A stretch of DNA of 64,000 nucleotides, from contig CAJUGO010000008.1 of NCBI GenBank assembly GCA_910585865.1, positions 1 to 64,000 on the forward strand, in the 5' to 3' direction. The notes beneath the pieces were generated by a model. That model did no database searches. It was given only the letters and a program-made list of their open reading frames with translations, and had not been told where the DNA came from. Shown in pieces: positions 1 through 7,687 of the stretch. A program made the position numbers and the translations under genes. Each line of letters starts with the position of its first letter. The stretch's first letter is position 1. The stretch comes from an uncultured Ruminococcus sp. (GTDB lineage Bacteria; Bacillota; Clostridia; Oscillospirales; Acutalibacteraceae).

Positions 1-5
1 AAGTC

Positions 6-44
6 AAAAACTCGAAATCAGGTTATCCTGAATTTCGAGTTTTT
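6..44. terminator. Bidirectional hairpin terminator
   Basis: An inverted repeat (ACTCGAAATCAGG against CCTGAATTTCGAGT, one bulged base) is flanked by an A run on the left and a T run on the right, so it could end transcription from either side. It probably closes a gene lying left of the window. Confidence 0.7.
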
Positions 45-54
45 CTACGGCCTG

Positions 55-90
55 AAAGCATTCTCTCTTAAATAAGAGAGAATGCTTTTT
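55..90 (+). terminator. Intrinsic terminator
   Basis: A perfect stem (AGCATTCTCTCTT with AAGAGAGAATGCT) around a four-base loop is followed by a T run on the plus strand. It sits just beyond the end of the minus-strand bla-like operon and directly after another hairpin, so the two form a double stop between neighbouring units. Confidence 0.7.
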
Positions 91-152
91 TATATTGTTA
101 GTTCTGAATGAGTAATGTAAATGAATATAGTACAGCCAAAATATATTATGTA

Positions 153-407
153 TTATGGCATATCAATCCAGTATGGATCTACCCATTGGCCTGTAGTTTG
201 ATTCCATCTTCTGTACTGTCTCTGACCGTTTGGACCAGTACGGTATTTTTTAATAATAGTATCCCGTGTGTTGTCACCAGGAGCCATAGATGTTGTAGAT
301 ATACCCGGATCTTCAGGCTGAGCTGCGGATGCGGCAATTGCACCGCTTGATAAAAGCATCATTGCAGCAATAGCTGTAACTAAAATTCTTGTTGCATTTT
401 TTTTCAT
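153..407 (-). CDS. Small secreted protein of the blaI/blaR1-like operon
   Basis: This 84-residue protein has a clear signal peptide: MKKNATR, then a hydrophobic stretch to about residue 26 and a likely signal peptidase site after ASAA. The mature part of about 55 residues is hydrophilic and ends with a Tyr/Trp/Gln-rich stretch (YRRWNQTTGQWVDPYW). I do not recognise the family. The start has a good ribosome binding site (AAGGAGT). The gene begins 16 bases after the blaR1-like stop and reads in the same direction, so it is probably the third gene of that operon and the exported output or ligand partner of the sensor. Function is unknown; the secretion call is firm, the operon role is inference from spacing. 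Confidence 0.7.
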   Translation of the reverse strand: MKKNATRILVTAIAAMMLLSSGAIAASAAQPEDPGISTTSMAPGDNTRDTIIKKYRTGPNGQRQYRRWNQTTGQWVDPYWIDMP

Positions 408-423
408 ATAGGCTACTCCTTGT

Positions 424-1662
424 CTATTCTTCTTTAATTGTCTTAAGGTAATTGTAATAGCCCTCTTTAATATCTTCTTTTGGAATTTCTACAGAATTTT
501 CTTCAGTAATTTTAAATTTCTTTGACGGGTCATATGCTTCAAAAACCAGATAATATTTACCGTCTTTTGTAAAATAAACAAATGAATTAGTTTCATCCAA
601 AACTGTCCAGTCGTCAGTATCACCGCCGTCCTCTACAACATCAGCAAGACAATCATCGGTCGAAATATCCCAGGCAGGATAAATCATAAATGTGTATGAT
701 GTAATAATAACAACTGCAATAGTAACAATAAATCCGCATATTGGTGCGGTAGTTTTAAAACTGTGGCAGTTTGGGTTGATGATAAGACTTATACGCTGTT
801 TAATACGGCTTTCCTTTTCGGGTTTTGAAAATTCCATACCAAGCAGTGCACTGTTAAGGTATCTGTTGTTATTTAATTCTGCAGTCTTATTTCTCATTTC
901 ATTTACGAGTGTTTCTGCATACTCAACTCTCTGGATATCAGAAAAACCTTTAAGTGCTCTTTTATCACATCTAATCTCAAGGCAGGCTACTAAATCCTTT
1001 TTTAAGAGGTGGACTAAAGGATTCCACCAGAAGAATGCACAGTAAAACTCAACCAACAACTTAACTATAATATCCTTATTTTTAATATGACAGCATTCAT
1101 GACGGGCTATGTAATAGAACTCTGTATCACTGTAATCGTTAACAGGGAAGAGTACAACGGGTTTAAAAAATCCGTATGTCATAGGCGACTTTATTTTGTC
1201 AGTTACAATAAGAGATACTTTGCGTTTAATTTTGCAGTCTTTTGCAATTTTGTTAAGCATATTGCTTTGTTTGCTGTCCACAACAGTCGGTGAAGCAGTA
1301 AGAACTTTAATAGCTTTAAAATATTTTCGCAAAAATCGAAAAATATATATAATAATTCCGGCAATCCACACAGCCACCAAGAGGTTAAGCCAGGTGAATT
1401 GCGGAACGAAAAATTTTGCCCGATCAGGTGTAAGAAACTCCATTATTCTGGGAAAGATATAAAAATCATTGATTTCATAAGTGTAGTACTTAATTTGAAG
1501 AGGGACTGTCATTCTTAAAAATGTTATGGCATAAAGCGCAAGCATCAGATATATGCCGAAAATGTTGGCAATTGCTTCTTTTTTTCTGAAAAAATATATG
1601 AGCACTGCCAATATGCTGCTTGCAAAAATTGAAGATACGACAGAGTAGAAAGTGATAATCAT
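424..1662 (-). CDS. BlaR1/MecR1-type M56 zinc metalloprotease sensor
   Basis: A 412-residue membrane protease of family M56. Hydrophobic helices lie near residues 6-24, 33-52, 90-110 and 308-327; the zinc motif HECCH (188-192) sits in the cytosolic loop, with E229 in LEIRCDK as likely third ligand. Family members cleave the partner BlaI repressor after signal binding outside the cell. Here the part beyond the last helix is only about 85 residues and shows no penicillin-binding (SxxK...KTG) motifs, unlike classical BlaR1 with its 250-residue beta-lactam sensor. The signal is therefore probably not a beta-lactam. The start codon overlaps the blaI-like stop by four bases (ATGA), so the two are translationally coupled. 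Confidence 0.88.
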   Translation of the reverse strand: MIITFYSVVSSIFASSILAVLIYFFRKKEAIANIFGIYLMLALYAITFLRMTVPLQIKYYTYEINDFYIFPRIMEFLTPDRAKFFVPQFTWLNLLVAVWIAGIIIYIFRFLRKYFKAIKVLTASPTVVDSKQSNMLNKIAKDCKIKRKVSLIVTDKIKSPMTYGFFKPVVLFPVNDYSDTEFYYIARHECCHIKNKDIIVKLLVEFYCAFFWWNPLVHLLKKDLVACLEIRCDKRALKGFSDIQRVEYAETLVNEMRNKTAELNNNRYLNSALLGMEFSKPEKESRIKQRISLIINPNCHSFKTTAPICGFIVTIAVVIITSYTFMIYPAWDISTDDCLADVVEDGGDTDDWTVLDETNSFVYFTKDGKYYLVFEAYDPSKKFKITEENSVEIPKEDIKEGYYNYLKTIKEE

Positions 1663-2039
1663 TTACTTAATTCCTCACGGCGCTTCTTAAGAAGTGCCTC
1701 AAGCTCGTCAAACACCGCCGGATTCTCAGTTTGTTCAATGAGCTCAGAGAAAAGTGTCGGAATATCACTGTCATCAAAATTCGGTCTGTCGGAAATCTGC
1801 TTAATTGCATAAGCGTCCTTTGTCATTGTAGGAATAAAGGTACGTGCATAGTTTTTGGTCATCTGCTTAACGCCTACTACCTTTATCATTTCTTTTTTGA
1901 GCAATGAATTAATTAAAAGATTAATGTAACTTTTTTTCCATGATTTATTTACTGATTTTTTTACGATTTCTGAACTTGTCAGAGGTTCGTCTAAATCCCA
2001 TAATAAATACATGATTTCTTCTTCACTTTTAGTAAGCAT
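1659..2039 (-). CDS. BlaI/MecI/CopY-family winged-helix repressor
   Basis: A 126-residue repressor with the BlaI arrangement: an N-terminal winged helix (residues 1-75; LTKSEEEIMYLLWDL is the family opening) and a short C-terminal helical dimerisation part containing the region cut by BlaR proteases. It binds DNA as a dimer and represses its own operon. It is the first gene of a three-gene minus-strand unit with the M56 sensor and a secreted protein. The start has GGAGG (minus strand) seven bases upstream. A sigma-A type promoter and an inverted repeat lie immediately upstream, consistent with autoregulation. Confidence 0.85.
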   Translation of the reverse strand: MLTKSEEEIMYLLWDLDEPLTSSEIVKKSVNKSWKKSYINLLINSLLKKEMIKVVGVKQMTKNYARTFIPTMTKDAYAIKQISDRPNFDDSDIPTLFSELIEQTENPAVFDELEALLKKRREELSK

Positions 2040-2074
2040 AATTTACCTCCAAAATTTTAATAAATAATATTAAG

Positions 2075-2122
2075 TTATTGACTCAACATTATTATAACCA
2101 TAATTACCGATATAGTCAATAA
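2075..2122 (-). promoter_or_regulatory. Promoter and inverted-repeat operator of the blaI-like operon
   Basis: On the minus strand -35 TTGACT (2119-2114) is followed after 17 bases by -10 TATAAT (2096-2091). A perfect nine-base inverted repeat, TTATTGACT at 2122-2114 and AGTCAATAA at 2083-2075, brackets the promoter so that one arm covers the -35 and the other the start region. It resembles a pair of repressor sites; it does not match the classical TACANNTGTA box. Confidence 0.7.
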
Positions 2123-2152
2123 AAATCGCGAAAAATTATTTATTTTTATTTT

Positions 2153-2175
2153 AAATGTTACTTTTTGTAACATTT
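2153..2175. repeat. Perfect 9-bp inverted repeat
   Basis: AAATGTTAC and GTAACATTT are separated by TTTTT. It lies upstream of the blaI-like promoter and could be a regulator site or a weak hairpin. No adjoining gene claims it. Confidence 0.4.
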
Positions 2176-2244
2176 GGAATTTTACATGATAAAAATCTGG
2201 AAAGTTAAATATTATAATAATTACTGGAAATATAAGGAAATAAT

Positions 2245-2279
2245 AAAAAACTGCCTTGTAATGTACAAGACAGTTTTTT
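2245..2279. terminator. Bidirectional hairpin terminator
   Basis: Stem AAAACTGCCTTGTA / TACAAGACAGTTTT with a three-base loop and A/T runs on both sides. On the minus strand it follows the Xre-type regulator gene. Confidence 0.75.
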
Positions 2280-2334
2280 ATAAATTTTAATTTGAATTTA
2301 ACCTGTTATAAAGAATAAAAATGTAAAAAACAAA

Positions 2335-3003
2335 TTACTTTTTTCCTGTATATATTCCCCTTATATTTCTTTCGGAATATTGAATAAGATTAAAGAGTGA
2401 TGATGCGCCTTTTTCAAAGTATGTTGAAATAGTATCGGGTGAAAGTGAAAGCAAAAGTTCCTGGTTTTCTATCAGTTCATTTATCATTTCGAGGTCGAGT
2501 ATCATAGATGCGCTGCAAAGATTTCGATAACGTTTTGAATCAACTGAAAACATTGCCTGTGAGTTGCTTTTTTCTGAACTGTAAATTGTTCTGAAAATTA
2601 CATATTCTGCGCTCATAAGATAGTTGCTTACAGCGTTTGTGAGTTTTTTACTTCCGATTTGAGCAAGCAGATCAAAAATTACCGATGTTGTGTTCATCAA
2701 CAGTTTTTTATTGATTTGGTTTATTACATTGCCTTTTATGTGGCTTATTTCATTGTTGTCCGGTATATCATCAATACTGATTGCCGCAACACTGCGCTGT
2801 ACAGTCCGCCCCAACAAATAATCGCATGAAACCTCATAGTATTCTGCCGTTTTCACAAGAAAATCAAGTCCGCATTCTCTTATTCCTTTTTCGTAATGAG
2901 ACAGCAAAGCCTGAGAAATCCCCATGTCAGCGGCAACCTGTTTTTGGCTTAAATCTCTTTCTTTGCGCAGAAAGGTAATGATTCTGGGAAAATCTTTATT
3001 CAA
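2335..3003 (-). CDS. Xre-family HTH transcriptional regulator
   Basis: The first 65 residues form a Cro/CI-type helix-turn-helix (LRKERDLSQKQVAADMGISQALLSHYEKG), typical of Xre regulators; the remaining roughly 155 residues are helical, have no recognised domain, and may bind a ligand or dimerise. I place the start at the TTG at 3003 because GAGGTG sits seven bases before it; the ATG at 3018 includes that site within the coding sequence. The gene stands alone between the bla-like operon and a divergent histidine phosphatase gene, and ends at a terminator. Target genes are unknown. Confidence 0.75.
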   Translation of the reverse strand: MNKDFPRIITFLRKERDLSQKQVAADMGISQALLSHYEKGIRECGLDFLVKTAEYYEVSCDYLLGRTVQRSVAAISIDDIPDNNEISHIKGNVINQINKKLLMNTTSVIFDLLAQIGSKKLTNAVSNYLMSAEYVIFRTIYSSEKSNSQAMFSVDSKRYRNLCSASMILDLEMINELIENQELLLSLSPDTISTYFEKGASSLFNLIQYSERNIRGIYTGKK

Positions 3004-3127
3004 AACTTGACACCTCATTTTTATAAATAGTATAATAGGTTTATTGTATAATTTCTTATTGCAGAATTAATTATACTGTAAGTATAAACTAAATCTATTT
3101 TTTTGTAAATAATTATCGGAGAATATT

Positions 3128-3757
3128 ATGAAATCATATGTTATTCATTTAATCAGACATGGTGCAATTGATGATACGCTTGCCGGAAAGTACATAGGCA
3201 CAACAGACCCGCCTCTTTCCGTCAAAGGAGCAGCAGCGCTCAGAAAACTTGACTGTGAGTATAAATATCCCGGTACTCAGGTTGTTTTTACCAGTCCCCT
3301 GAAACGGTGTACGGAAACCTGCAAGATTTTGTATCCCCAACAAAATCCGCTTTCAATTCCGCATTTGTGTGAGTACAGCTTTGGTGAGTGGGAAGGGAAA
3401 ACCGCTGAAGAACTAAAATTTGATCCCGATTTTGAAAAATGGCTTGCAGGAGATACTTCTGTTAAACCACCCAGAGGAGAGAGCAATGCTGATTTTACAC
3501 GAAGAATTTGTAAAATGTTTGAGAGTATTGTTGAGGGATTAATGAAAACAGGTACGACAGAGAGTCTTATTGTAAGTCACGGGGGAGTAATCATGACATT
3601 GCTTGCCGTATACGGACTTCCGCAGGCGAAGCCATTTGAGTGGACTATGGATAACGGATTTGGCTATTCAGTGAGGATTACGCCTATGCTGTGGCAGCGT
3701 GACAAAGTATGTGAGGTGTTTCAGACAATTCCACTTCCTGCTGAAAAGGAAGATTAA
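3128..3757 (+). CDS. Histidine phosphatase family protein (CobC/phosphoglycerate mutase-like)
   Basis: The 209-residue protein starts with the phosphohistidine motif LIRHG (residues 8-12) and has the second catalytic histidine in VSHGG (about residue 150), the signature of the histidine phosphatase superfamily. TSPLKRCTET supplies the second arginine typical of CobC/PhoE-type enzymes. Substrate cannot be told from the sequence: alpha-ribazole phosphate and sugar phosphates are both common, and no cobalamin genes are nearby. GGAG lies five bases before the ATG. A weak stem-loop with a short T run follows at 3797-3823. Confidence 0.82.
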   Translation: MKSYVIHLIRHGAIDDTLAGKYIGTTDPPLSVKGAAALRKLDCEYKYPGTQVVFTSPLKRCTETCKILYPQQNPLSIPHLCEYSFGEWEGKTAEELKFDPDFEKWLAGDTSVKPPRGESNADFTRRICKMFESIVEGLMKTGTTESLIVSHGGVIMTLLAVYGLPQAKPFEWTMDNGFGYSVRITPMLWQRDKVCEVFQTIPLPAEKED

Positions 3758-3796
3758 TATGCAGCTATATAAAAATATTAAAAAAAGTTTTTGTTT

Positions 3797-3823
3797 AGAT
3801 TGTAGCGTAGTTTACAATCTTTT
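3797..3823 (+). terminator. Weak stem-loop between phosphatase gene and leuB
   Basis: AGATTGTA pairs with TACAATCT around an eight-base loop and is followed by TTTT. It may end the phosphatase transcript or form part of the leuB leader. No T-box or leader-peptide pattern was seen here. Confidence 0.4.
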
Positions 3824-3882
3824 ACAGTGCAGTATGCAATAATATTAACCGTATAAATTTTATAGTTTAAGGAGAAATAATA

Positions 3883-4953
3883 ATGGCAGATTATAAAATT
3901 ACATTGCTCAAAGGTGACGGAATTGGTCCGGAGATAGTTAATCAGGCTGTCAAGGTGCTTGATGCCGCTTGTGATAAGTTTGGATTTACAGTAGAATATG
4001 ATGAAGCGCTTCTTGGAGGGTGTGCAATTGATGCGGCTGGTGTTCCGCTTCCTGATGAAACAATTGCAAAGTGCAAGGCGTCAGACAGCGTTATTTTAGG
4101 TGCAGTAGGCGGTCCTAAGTGGGATACACTCCCTGGTAATCAGCGCCCCGAAGCAGGACTTCTCGGAATAAGAGGAGCTCTGGGACTTTTTGCAAATCTT
4201 CGTCCGTCTGTTATTTTCGGTTCGCTGAAAAGCGCATCGCCTATTAAAGATGAAATTATTGGCGGAAATCTGGATATAATGATTGTACGTGAACTTACAG
4301 GCGGTATATACTTTGGAGAAAGAGGCAGAAAAGAAGTAAACAGTATTCCAGCTGCATGGGATACTGAGATGTACTCAACAGAAGAGGTTGAAAGAATTGC
4401 AAGAGTAGCTTTTGACCTTGCAATGAAGAGAAATAAAAAGTTAACAAGTGTTGACAAGGCAAATGTACTTGAATCATCAAGACTTTGGAGAGAAACTGTT
4501 ATAAAGGTTTCTGAGGAATATCCGGAGGTTGAGCTTAATCATATGTACGTAGACAACTGCGCAATGCAGCTTGTAAGAAATCCGCGTCAGTTTGATGTTA
4601 TTGTAACATCAAATATTTTCGGAGATATCCTTTCGGACGAGGCTTCCATGATTGCCGGTTCAATCGGTATGCTTGCTTCAGCAAGTCTTTCAGGCGGAAA
4701 GCTGGGACTTTATGAGCCAATCCATGGTTCAGCACCGGATATTGCAGGTTTGGGTATTGCCAACCCTCTTGCAACAATTCTTTCGGTTGCAATGATGCTT
4801 CGCTATTCACTTGACCGTCCTCAAGCTGCCGATGCTATTGAGGCGGCAGTTGCAAAAGTTCTCGAAACACACCGCACTTCCGATATTTATGAAGAGGGCT
4901 TAATTAAAGTGAGCTGTGAAGAAATGGGCGATCTTGTTTGTAAGGCGCTTTAA
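3883..4953 (+). CDS. leuB: 3-isopropylmalate dehydrogenase LeuB
   Basis: A full-length 356-residue cytosolic enzyme of the isocitrate/isopropylmalate dehydrogenase family. It oxidises and decarboxylates 3-isopropylmalate with NAD+ and Mg2+ in leucine synthesis. Visible landmarks are GDGIGPE near the N-terminus, the LeuB loop LLGIRGALGLFANLRP, the catalytic region RELTGGIYFG, the metal-binding NIFGDILSDEASMIAGSIG and the NAD-side EPIHGSAPDIAG. AAGGAG precedes the ATG. leuA, leuC and leuD are not in the window, so the pathway is dispersed here. The next gene starts 15 bases after the stop and is probably cotranscribed. Confidence 0.96.
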   Translation: MADYKITLLKGDGIGPEIVNQAVKVLDAACDKFGFTVEYDEALLGGCAIDAAGVPLPDETIAKCKASDSVILGAVGGPKWDTLPGNQRPEAGLLGIRGALGLFANLRPSVIFGSLKSASPIKDEIIGGNLDIMIVRELTGGIYFGERGRKEVNSIPAAWDTEMYSTEEVERIARVAFDLAMKRNKKLTSVDKANVLESSRLWRETVIKVSEEYPEVELNHMYVDNCAMQLVRNPRQFDVIVTSNIFGDILSDEASMIAGSIGMLASASLSGGKLGLYEPIHGSAPDIAGLGIANPLATILSVAMMLRYSLDRPQAADAIEAAVAKVLETHRTSDIYEEGLIKVSCEEMGDLVCKAL

Positions 4954-4968
4954 TCTAAGGAGAAAACA

Positions 4969-5700
4969 ATGCAGTTATATGATATGCACTCTCACATTTT
5001 GCCAGGATTTGATGATGGTGCAAAGACGATTGATATAGCGCTTTCTATGCTTAATTGTCTAAAAAAACAGGGTGTTGCAAATGTTTGTCTTACACCGCAT
5101 TTCTATACTAATGAGATGAGTGCGGAGGATTTTATAAGCAGCAGGGCAGAGTCATTTGAAAAGTTTAGACCGTATTTGCCCGATAATATGAACATTGTAC
5201 TGGGAACAGAAGTTTATGTAACAAGATATTTGTTTAGCAACGATGATTTATCCGGTCTTACTTACGGAAAATCCAACTATATTCTAACTGAATTTGCTTA
5301 TAACTCTTCTTTTTCAAAAAAGACAATGGAGTATATTAACAATCTTATTGATATCCACGGTCTGATTCCGGTTTTGCCTCATATTGAGCGTTACCATACA
5401 CTTATCAACGATCCTGCACTTATAAGAGAGCTGAAAAATATGGGCGTTATAATGCAGACTAACGTTTCAAATTATGTAAAGAAAGCACCCATATTTAAAA
5501 GACATAAAATGATTAAACTGGTTGGCGCGGGACTTGTTGATATACTTGGAACAGATGCTCATTCATTTGAGCATAATAATCCCGAGCTTTATTTGCAGGC
5601 AATTAAGTATATTACAGAAAAATGCGGACAGCGAAGAGTAAAAATAATGATGAATAAATCTGAAAAGATTTTTAATGCTGCAATGGGAAAAACTGAATAA
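4969..5700 (+). CDS. CpsB/CapC (YwqE) family PHP-type tyrosine phosphatase
   Basis: A 243-residue PHP-domain protein. The opening DMHSHILPGFDDGAK carries the HxH metal motif of bacterial manganese-dependent tyrosine phosphatases that act on capsule or BY-kinases; further ligands are visible in LTPHF, LGTEVY, LPHIERY and LGTDAHSF. These enzymes normally reset a tyrosine kinase controlling polysaccharide export. No BY-kinase gene is nearby; the closest polysaccharide gene is the exporter at 16.5-18.7 kb. AAGGAG lies eight bases upstream of the ATG, and the gene follows leuB closely, probably as the operon's second gene. Confidence 0.87.
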   Translation: MQLYDMHSHILPGFDDGAKTIDIALSMLNCLKKQGVANVCLTPHFYTNEMSAEDFISSRAESFEKFRPYLPDNMNIVLGTEVYVTRYLFSNDDLSGLTYGKSNYILTEFAYNSSFSKKTMEYINNLIDIHGLIPVLPHIERYHTLINDPALIRELKNMGVIMQTNVSNYVKKAPIFKRHKMIKLVGAGLVDILGTDAHSFEHNNPELYLQAIKYITEKCGQRRVKIMMNKSEKIFNAAMGKTE

Positions 5701-5710
5701 CAGGTAAAAA

Positions 5711-5750
5711 ATAACACCTCTGCCGCATATGTATGACAGAGGTGATTTTT
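5711..5750 (+). terminator. Terminator that also contains the next gene's ribosome binding site
   Basis: CACCTCTG (5716-5723) pairs with CAGAGGTG (5736-5743), then a seven-T run follows. The right arm GAGGTG is also the only good ribosome binding site for the SOD-like gene, so the hairpin would both end leuB transcripts and mask translation of read-through RNA. Confidence 0.7.
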
Positions 5751-6245
5751 TTGCAAAATTTTACAGACAATCAAATATTTGAAATGCTTTACAAATCAAA
5801 ACCTGATGCAATGGCAAATATTACCGGATCGAATTCCTATCCGGATATAAATGGAACTTTAAAGCTCTATCAAACAGATACGGGAGTATATGCCGTGGCA
5901 TTGGTATACGGATTGCCAAAAGGTATAAACAAATGCAACAAACCGGTTTTTGCAATGCATATTCACAATGGTGCAGGATGTTTAGGAACCAACGAAGATC
6001 CTTTTGCTGATGCAGGTACACACTATAATCCCGACAATTGCAGTCATCCTTTTCATGCAGGAGATTTGCCGCCGTTATTTTCAAATAATTCGTTTGCTTG
6101 GACTGCATTCCTTACAGACAGATTCAAAGTAACTGATGTTGCGGAATTGCCTGTTATTGTTCATGCAAAGCCTGATGACTTTACCACTCAGCCTTCCGGA
6201 AATTCAGGTGAGAAAATAGCCTGCGGAATAATTGAGCCTGTATGA
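5751..6245 (+). CDS. Cu/Zn superoxide dismutase-family protein
   Basis: A 164-residue protein of the SodC fold. Counting from the TTG at 5751, metal ligands align as H70, H72, H91, H99, H102, D105 and H138 (motifs MHIHNG, GTHYNP, FHAGDL, VIVHAKPDD), and C77/C158 match the conserved disulphide. The electrostatic arginine before the last cysteine (R143 of human SOD1) is a lysine here (EKIACG). There is no signal peptide, unusual for SodC. TTG 5751 is chosen because GAGGTG lies seven bases before it; the ATG at 5733 has no such site. It likely removes superoxide or is a metal-binding SOD relative in an anaerobe. Confidence 0.8.
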   Translation: MQNFTDNQIFEMLYKSKPDAMANITGSNSYPDINGTLKLYQTDTGVYAVALVYGLPKGINKCNKPVFAMHIHNGAGCLGTNEDPFADAGTHYNPDNCSHPFHAGDLPPLFSNNSFAWTAFLTDRFKVTDVAELPVIVHAKPDDFTTQPSGNSGEKIACGIIEPV

Positions 6246-6326
6246 TATTGGCATACAATAAAGATATTTATAAATTTTTGCATATTTGCATATTATAAAT
6301 TAAATAACATATTTTTCATTTCTCAA

Positions 6327-6378
6327 AAAACCGACACCCAAAAGTCAGATCTAAAACTGACAATTGGAAGTCGGTTTT
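6327..6378. terminator. Bidirectional two-stage hairpin between SOD-like gene and thiC
   Basis: Outer arms AAAACCGAC and GTCGGTTTT enclose an inner stem GTCAG/CTGAC. It lies between two convergent genes and serves as stop for the thiamin operon on the minus strand. Confidence 0.7.
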
Positions 6379-6381
6379 GTC

Positions 6382-7686
6382 TTAGAGAATATCAATATGC
6401 TCGCCGCTTAATGCCTTGTTCATACTTCGCACAGCACAGAATTTGCCGCACATAGAGCAGGTGTCATCGTGTTCAGGCTTGCGGTCATCTCTTATTTTCT
6501 TTGCTGTTTCGGGGTCAATTGCACATGCCCACTGAGCATCCCAGTCCAGCTTCCGTCTTGCGTCAGCCATTTTGTCATCAATTTCTCTTGCGCCTCGTAC
6601 GCCTTTTGCAATATCGGCGGCATGAGCCGCAATTTTGGATGCAATAATACCCTGTTTGACATCATCTACATTAGGTAGTGCAAGGTGCTCGGCGGGGGTA
6701 ACATAGCATAAAAATGCAGCTCCCGAAGCAGCTGCAATTGCCCCTCCGATTGCGGATGTAATGTGGTCATATCCGGGAGCAATATCTGTAACAAGAGGAC
6801 CGAGTACATAGAACGGTGCGCCGCCGCAGATTGTATTTTGTATTTTCATATTTGCCGCAATCTGATCCATAGGCATATGACCTGGACCTTCAACCATAAC
6901 CTGGACATCCTTTGCCCAGGCTCTTTTTGTCAGTTCGCCAAGTCGTATAAGTTCTTCAATCTGACATACGTCGCTGGCATCAGCCAAGCATCCAGGACGG
7001 CAGGCGTCGCCAAGCGAAATTGTGACGTCATATTCACGGCAGATTTCAAGTATTTCGTCAAAGTATTCATAAAACGGGTTTTCATTTCCTGTCATGCACA
7101 TCCATGCAAATACCAGTGATCCTCCGCGTGAAACAATATTCATTTTTCTTTTATGATTTTTAATCTGTTCAATTGTTTTACGTGTAATTCCGCAATGCAG
7201 CGTAACAAAGTCAACTCCATCTTCAGCATGGAGTCTAACAACATCAATAAAGTCCTGTGCCGTCAGTGAGTCAAGGTCACGCTGATAATGAATAACGGAA
7301 TCGTATACCGGTACTGTGCCAATCATTGCAGGACATTCGCTTGTCAGCTTTCTTCTGAAAGGAATGGTATTGCCATGGGATGAAAGGTCCATTATTGCAT
7401 GTGCTCCCATATTAACAGCTTCCATAACCTTTTGCATTTCAATATTATAATCTTTGCAGTCACGGGATACTCCAAGGTTGACATTAATTTTTGTTGTCAG
7501 CATAGAACCGACTCCCTGCGGGTCAATACATTTATGGTTTTTATTTGCACATATTGCAACCTTGCCTTGTGCAACCAACGGAAGCAGTTCTTCTGTTGTC
7601 ATTTTTTCTTTTTTTGCCACAGCTTTTAGTTCTTTTGTGACGATACCTTTTTTCGCTGCATCCATTTGAGTAGTATATTCTGCCAT
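6382..7686 (-). CDS. thiC: Phosphomethylpyrimidine synthase ThiC
   Basis: A 434-residue radical-SAM enzyme that rearranges aminoimidazole ribotide to the hydroxymethylpyrimidine phosphate of thiamin. It is the short clostridial form without the long N-terminal extension of E. coli ThiC. The iron-sulphur cysteines stand near the C-terminus in CSMCGKFC, where the last spacing is one residue shorter than the CX2CX4C of longer ThiC proteins, as usual for this clade. Conserved stretches include MVEGPGHMPMDQ, GPLVTDIAPGYDHITSAIGGA and CYVTPAEHLALP. It is the last gene of the seven-gene operon, directly after thiD. Confidence 0.96.
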   Translation of the reverse strand: MAEYTTQMDAAKKGIVTKELKAVAKKEKMTTEELLPLVAQGKVAICANKNHKCIDPQGVGSMLTTKINVNLGVSRDCKDYNIEMQKVMEAVNMGAHAIMDLSSHGNTIPFRRKLTSECPAMIGTVPVYDSVIHYQRDLDSLTAQDFIDVVRLHAEDGVDFVTLHCGITRKTIEQIKNHKRKMNIVSRGGSLVFAWMCMTGNENPFYEYFDEILEICREYDVTISLGDACRPGCLADASDVCQIEELIRLGELTKRAWAKDVQVMVEGPGHMPMDQIAANMKIQNTICGGAPFYVLGPLVTDIAPGYDHITSAIGGAIAAASGAAFLCYVTPAEHLALPNVDDVKQGIIASKIAAHAADIAKGVRGAREIDDKMADARRKLDWDAQWACAIDPETAKKIRDDRKPEHDDTCSMCGKFCAVRSMNKALSGEHIDIL

Positions 7687-7687
7687 T

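Noticed and set aside
1..2040. Beta-lactam resistance locus
   Set aside because: BlaI and an M56 protease are present, but there is no beta-lactamase or penicillin-binding sensor domain.
3760..3882. T-box or leucine leader upstream of leuB
   Set aside because: No T-box sequence and no leucine-rich leader peptide; only a weak stem-loop.
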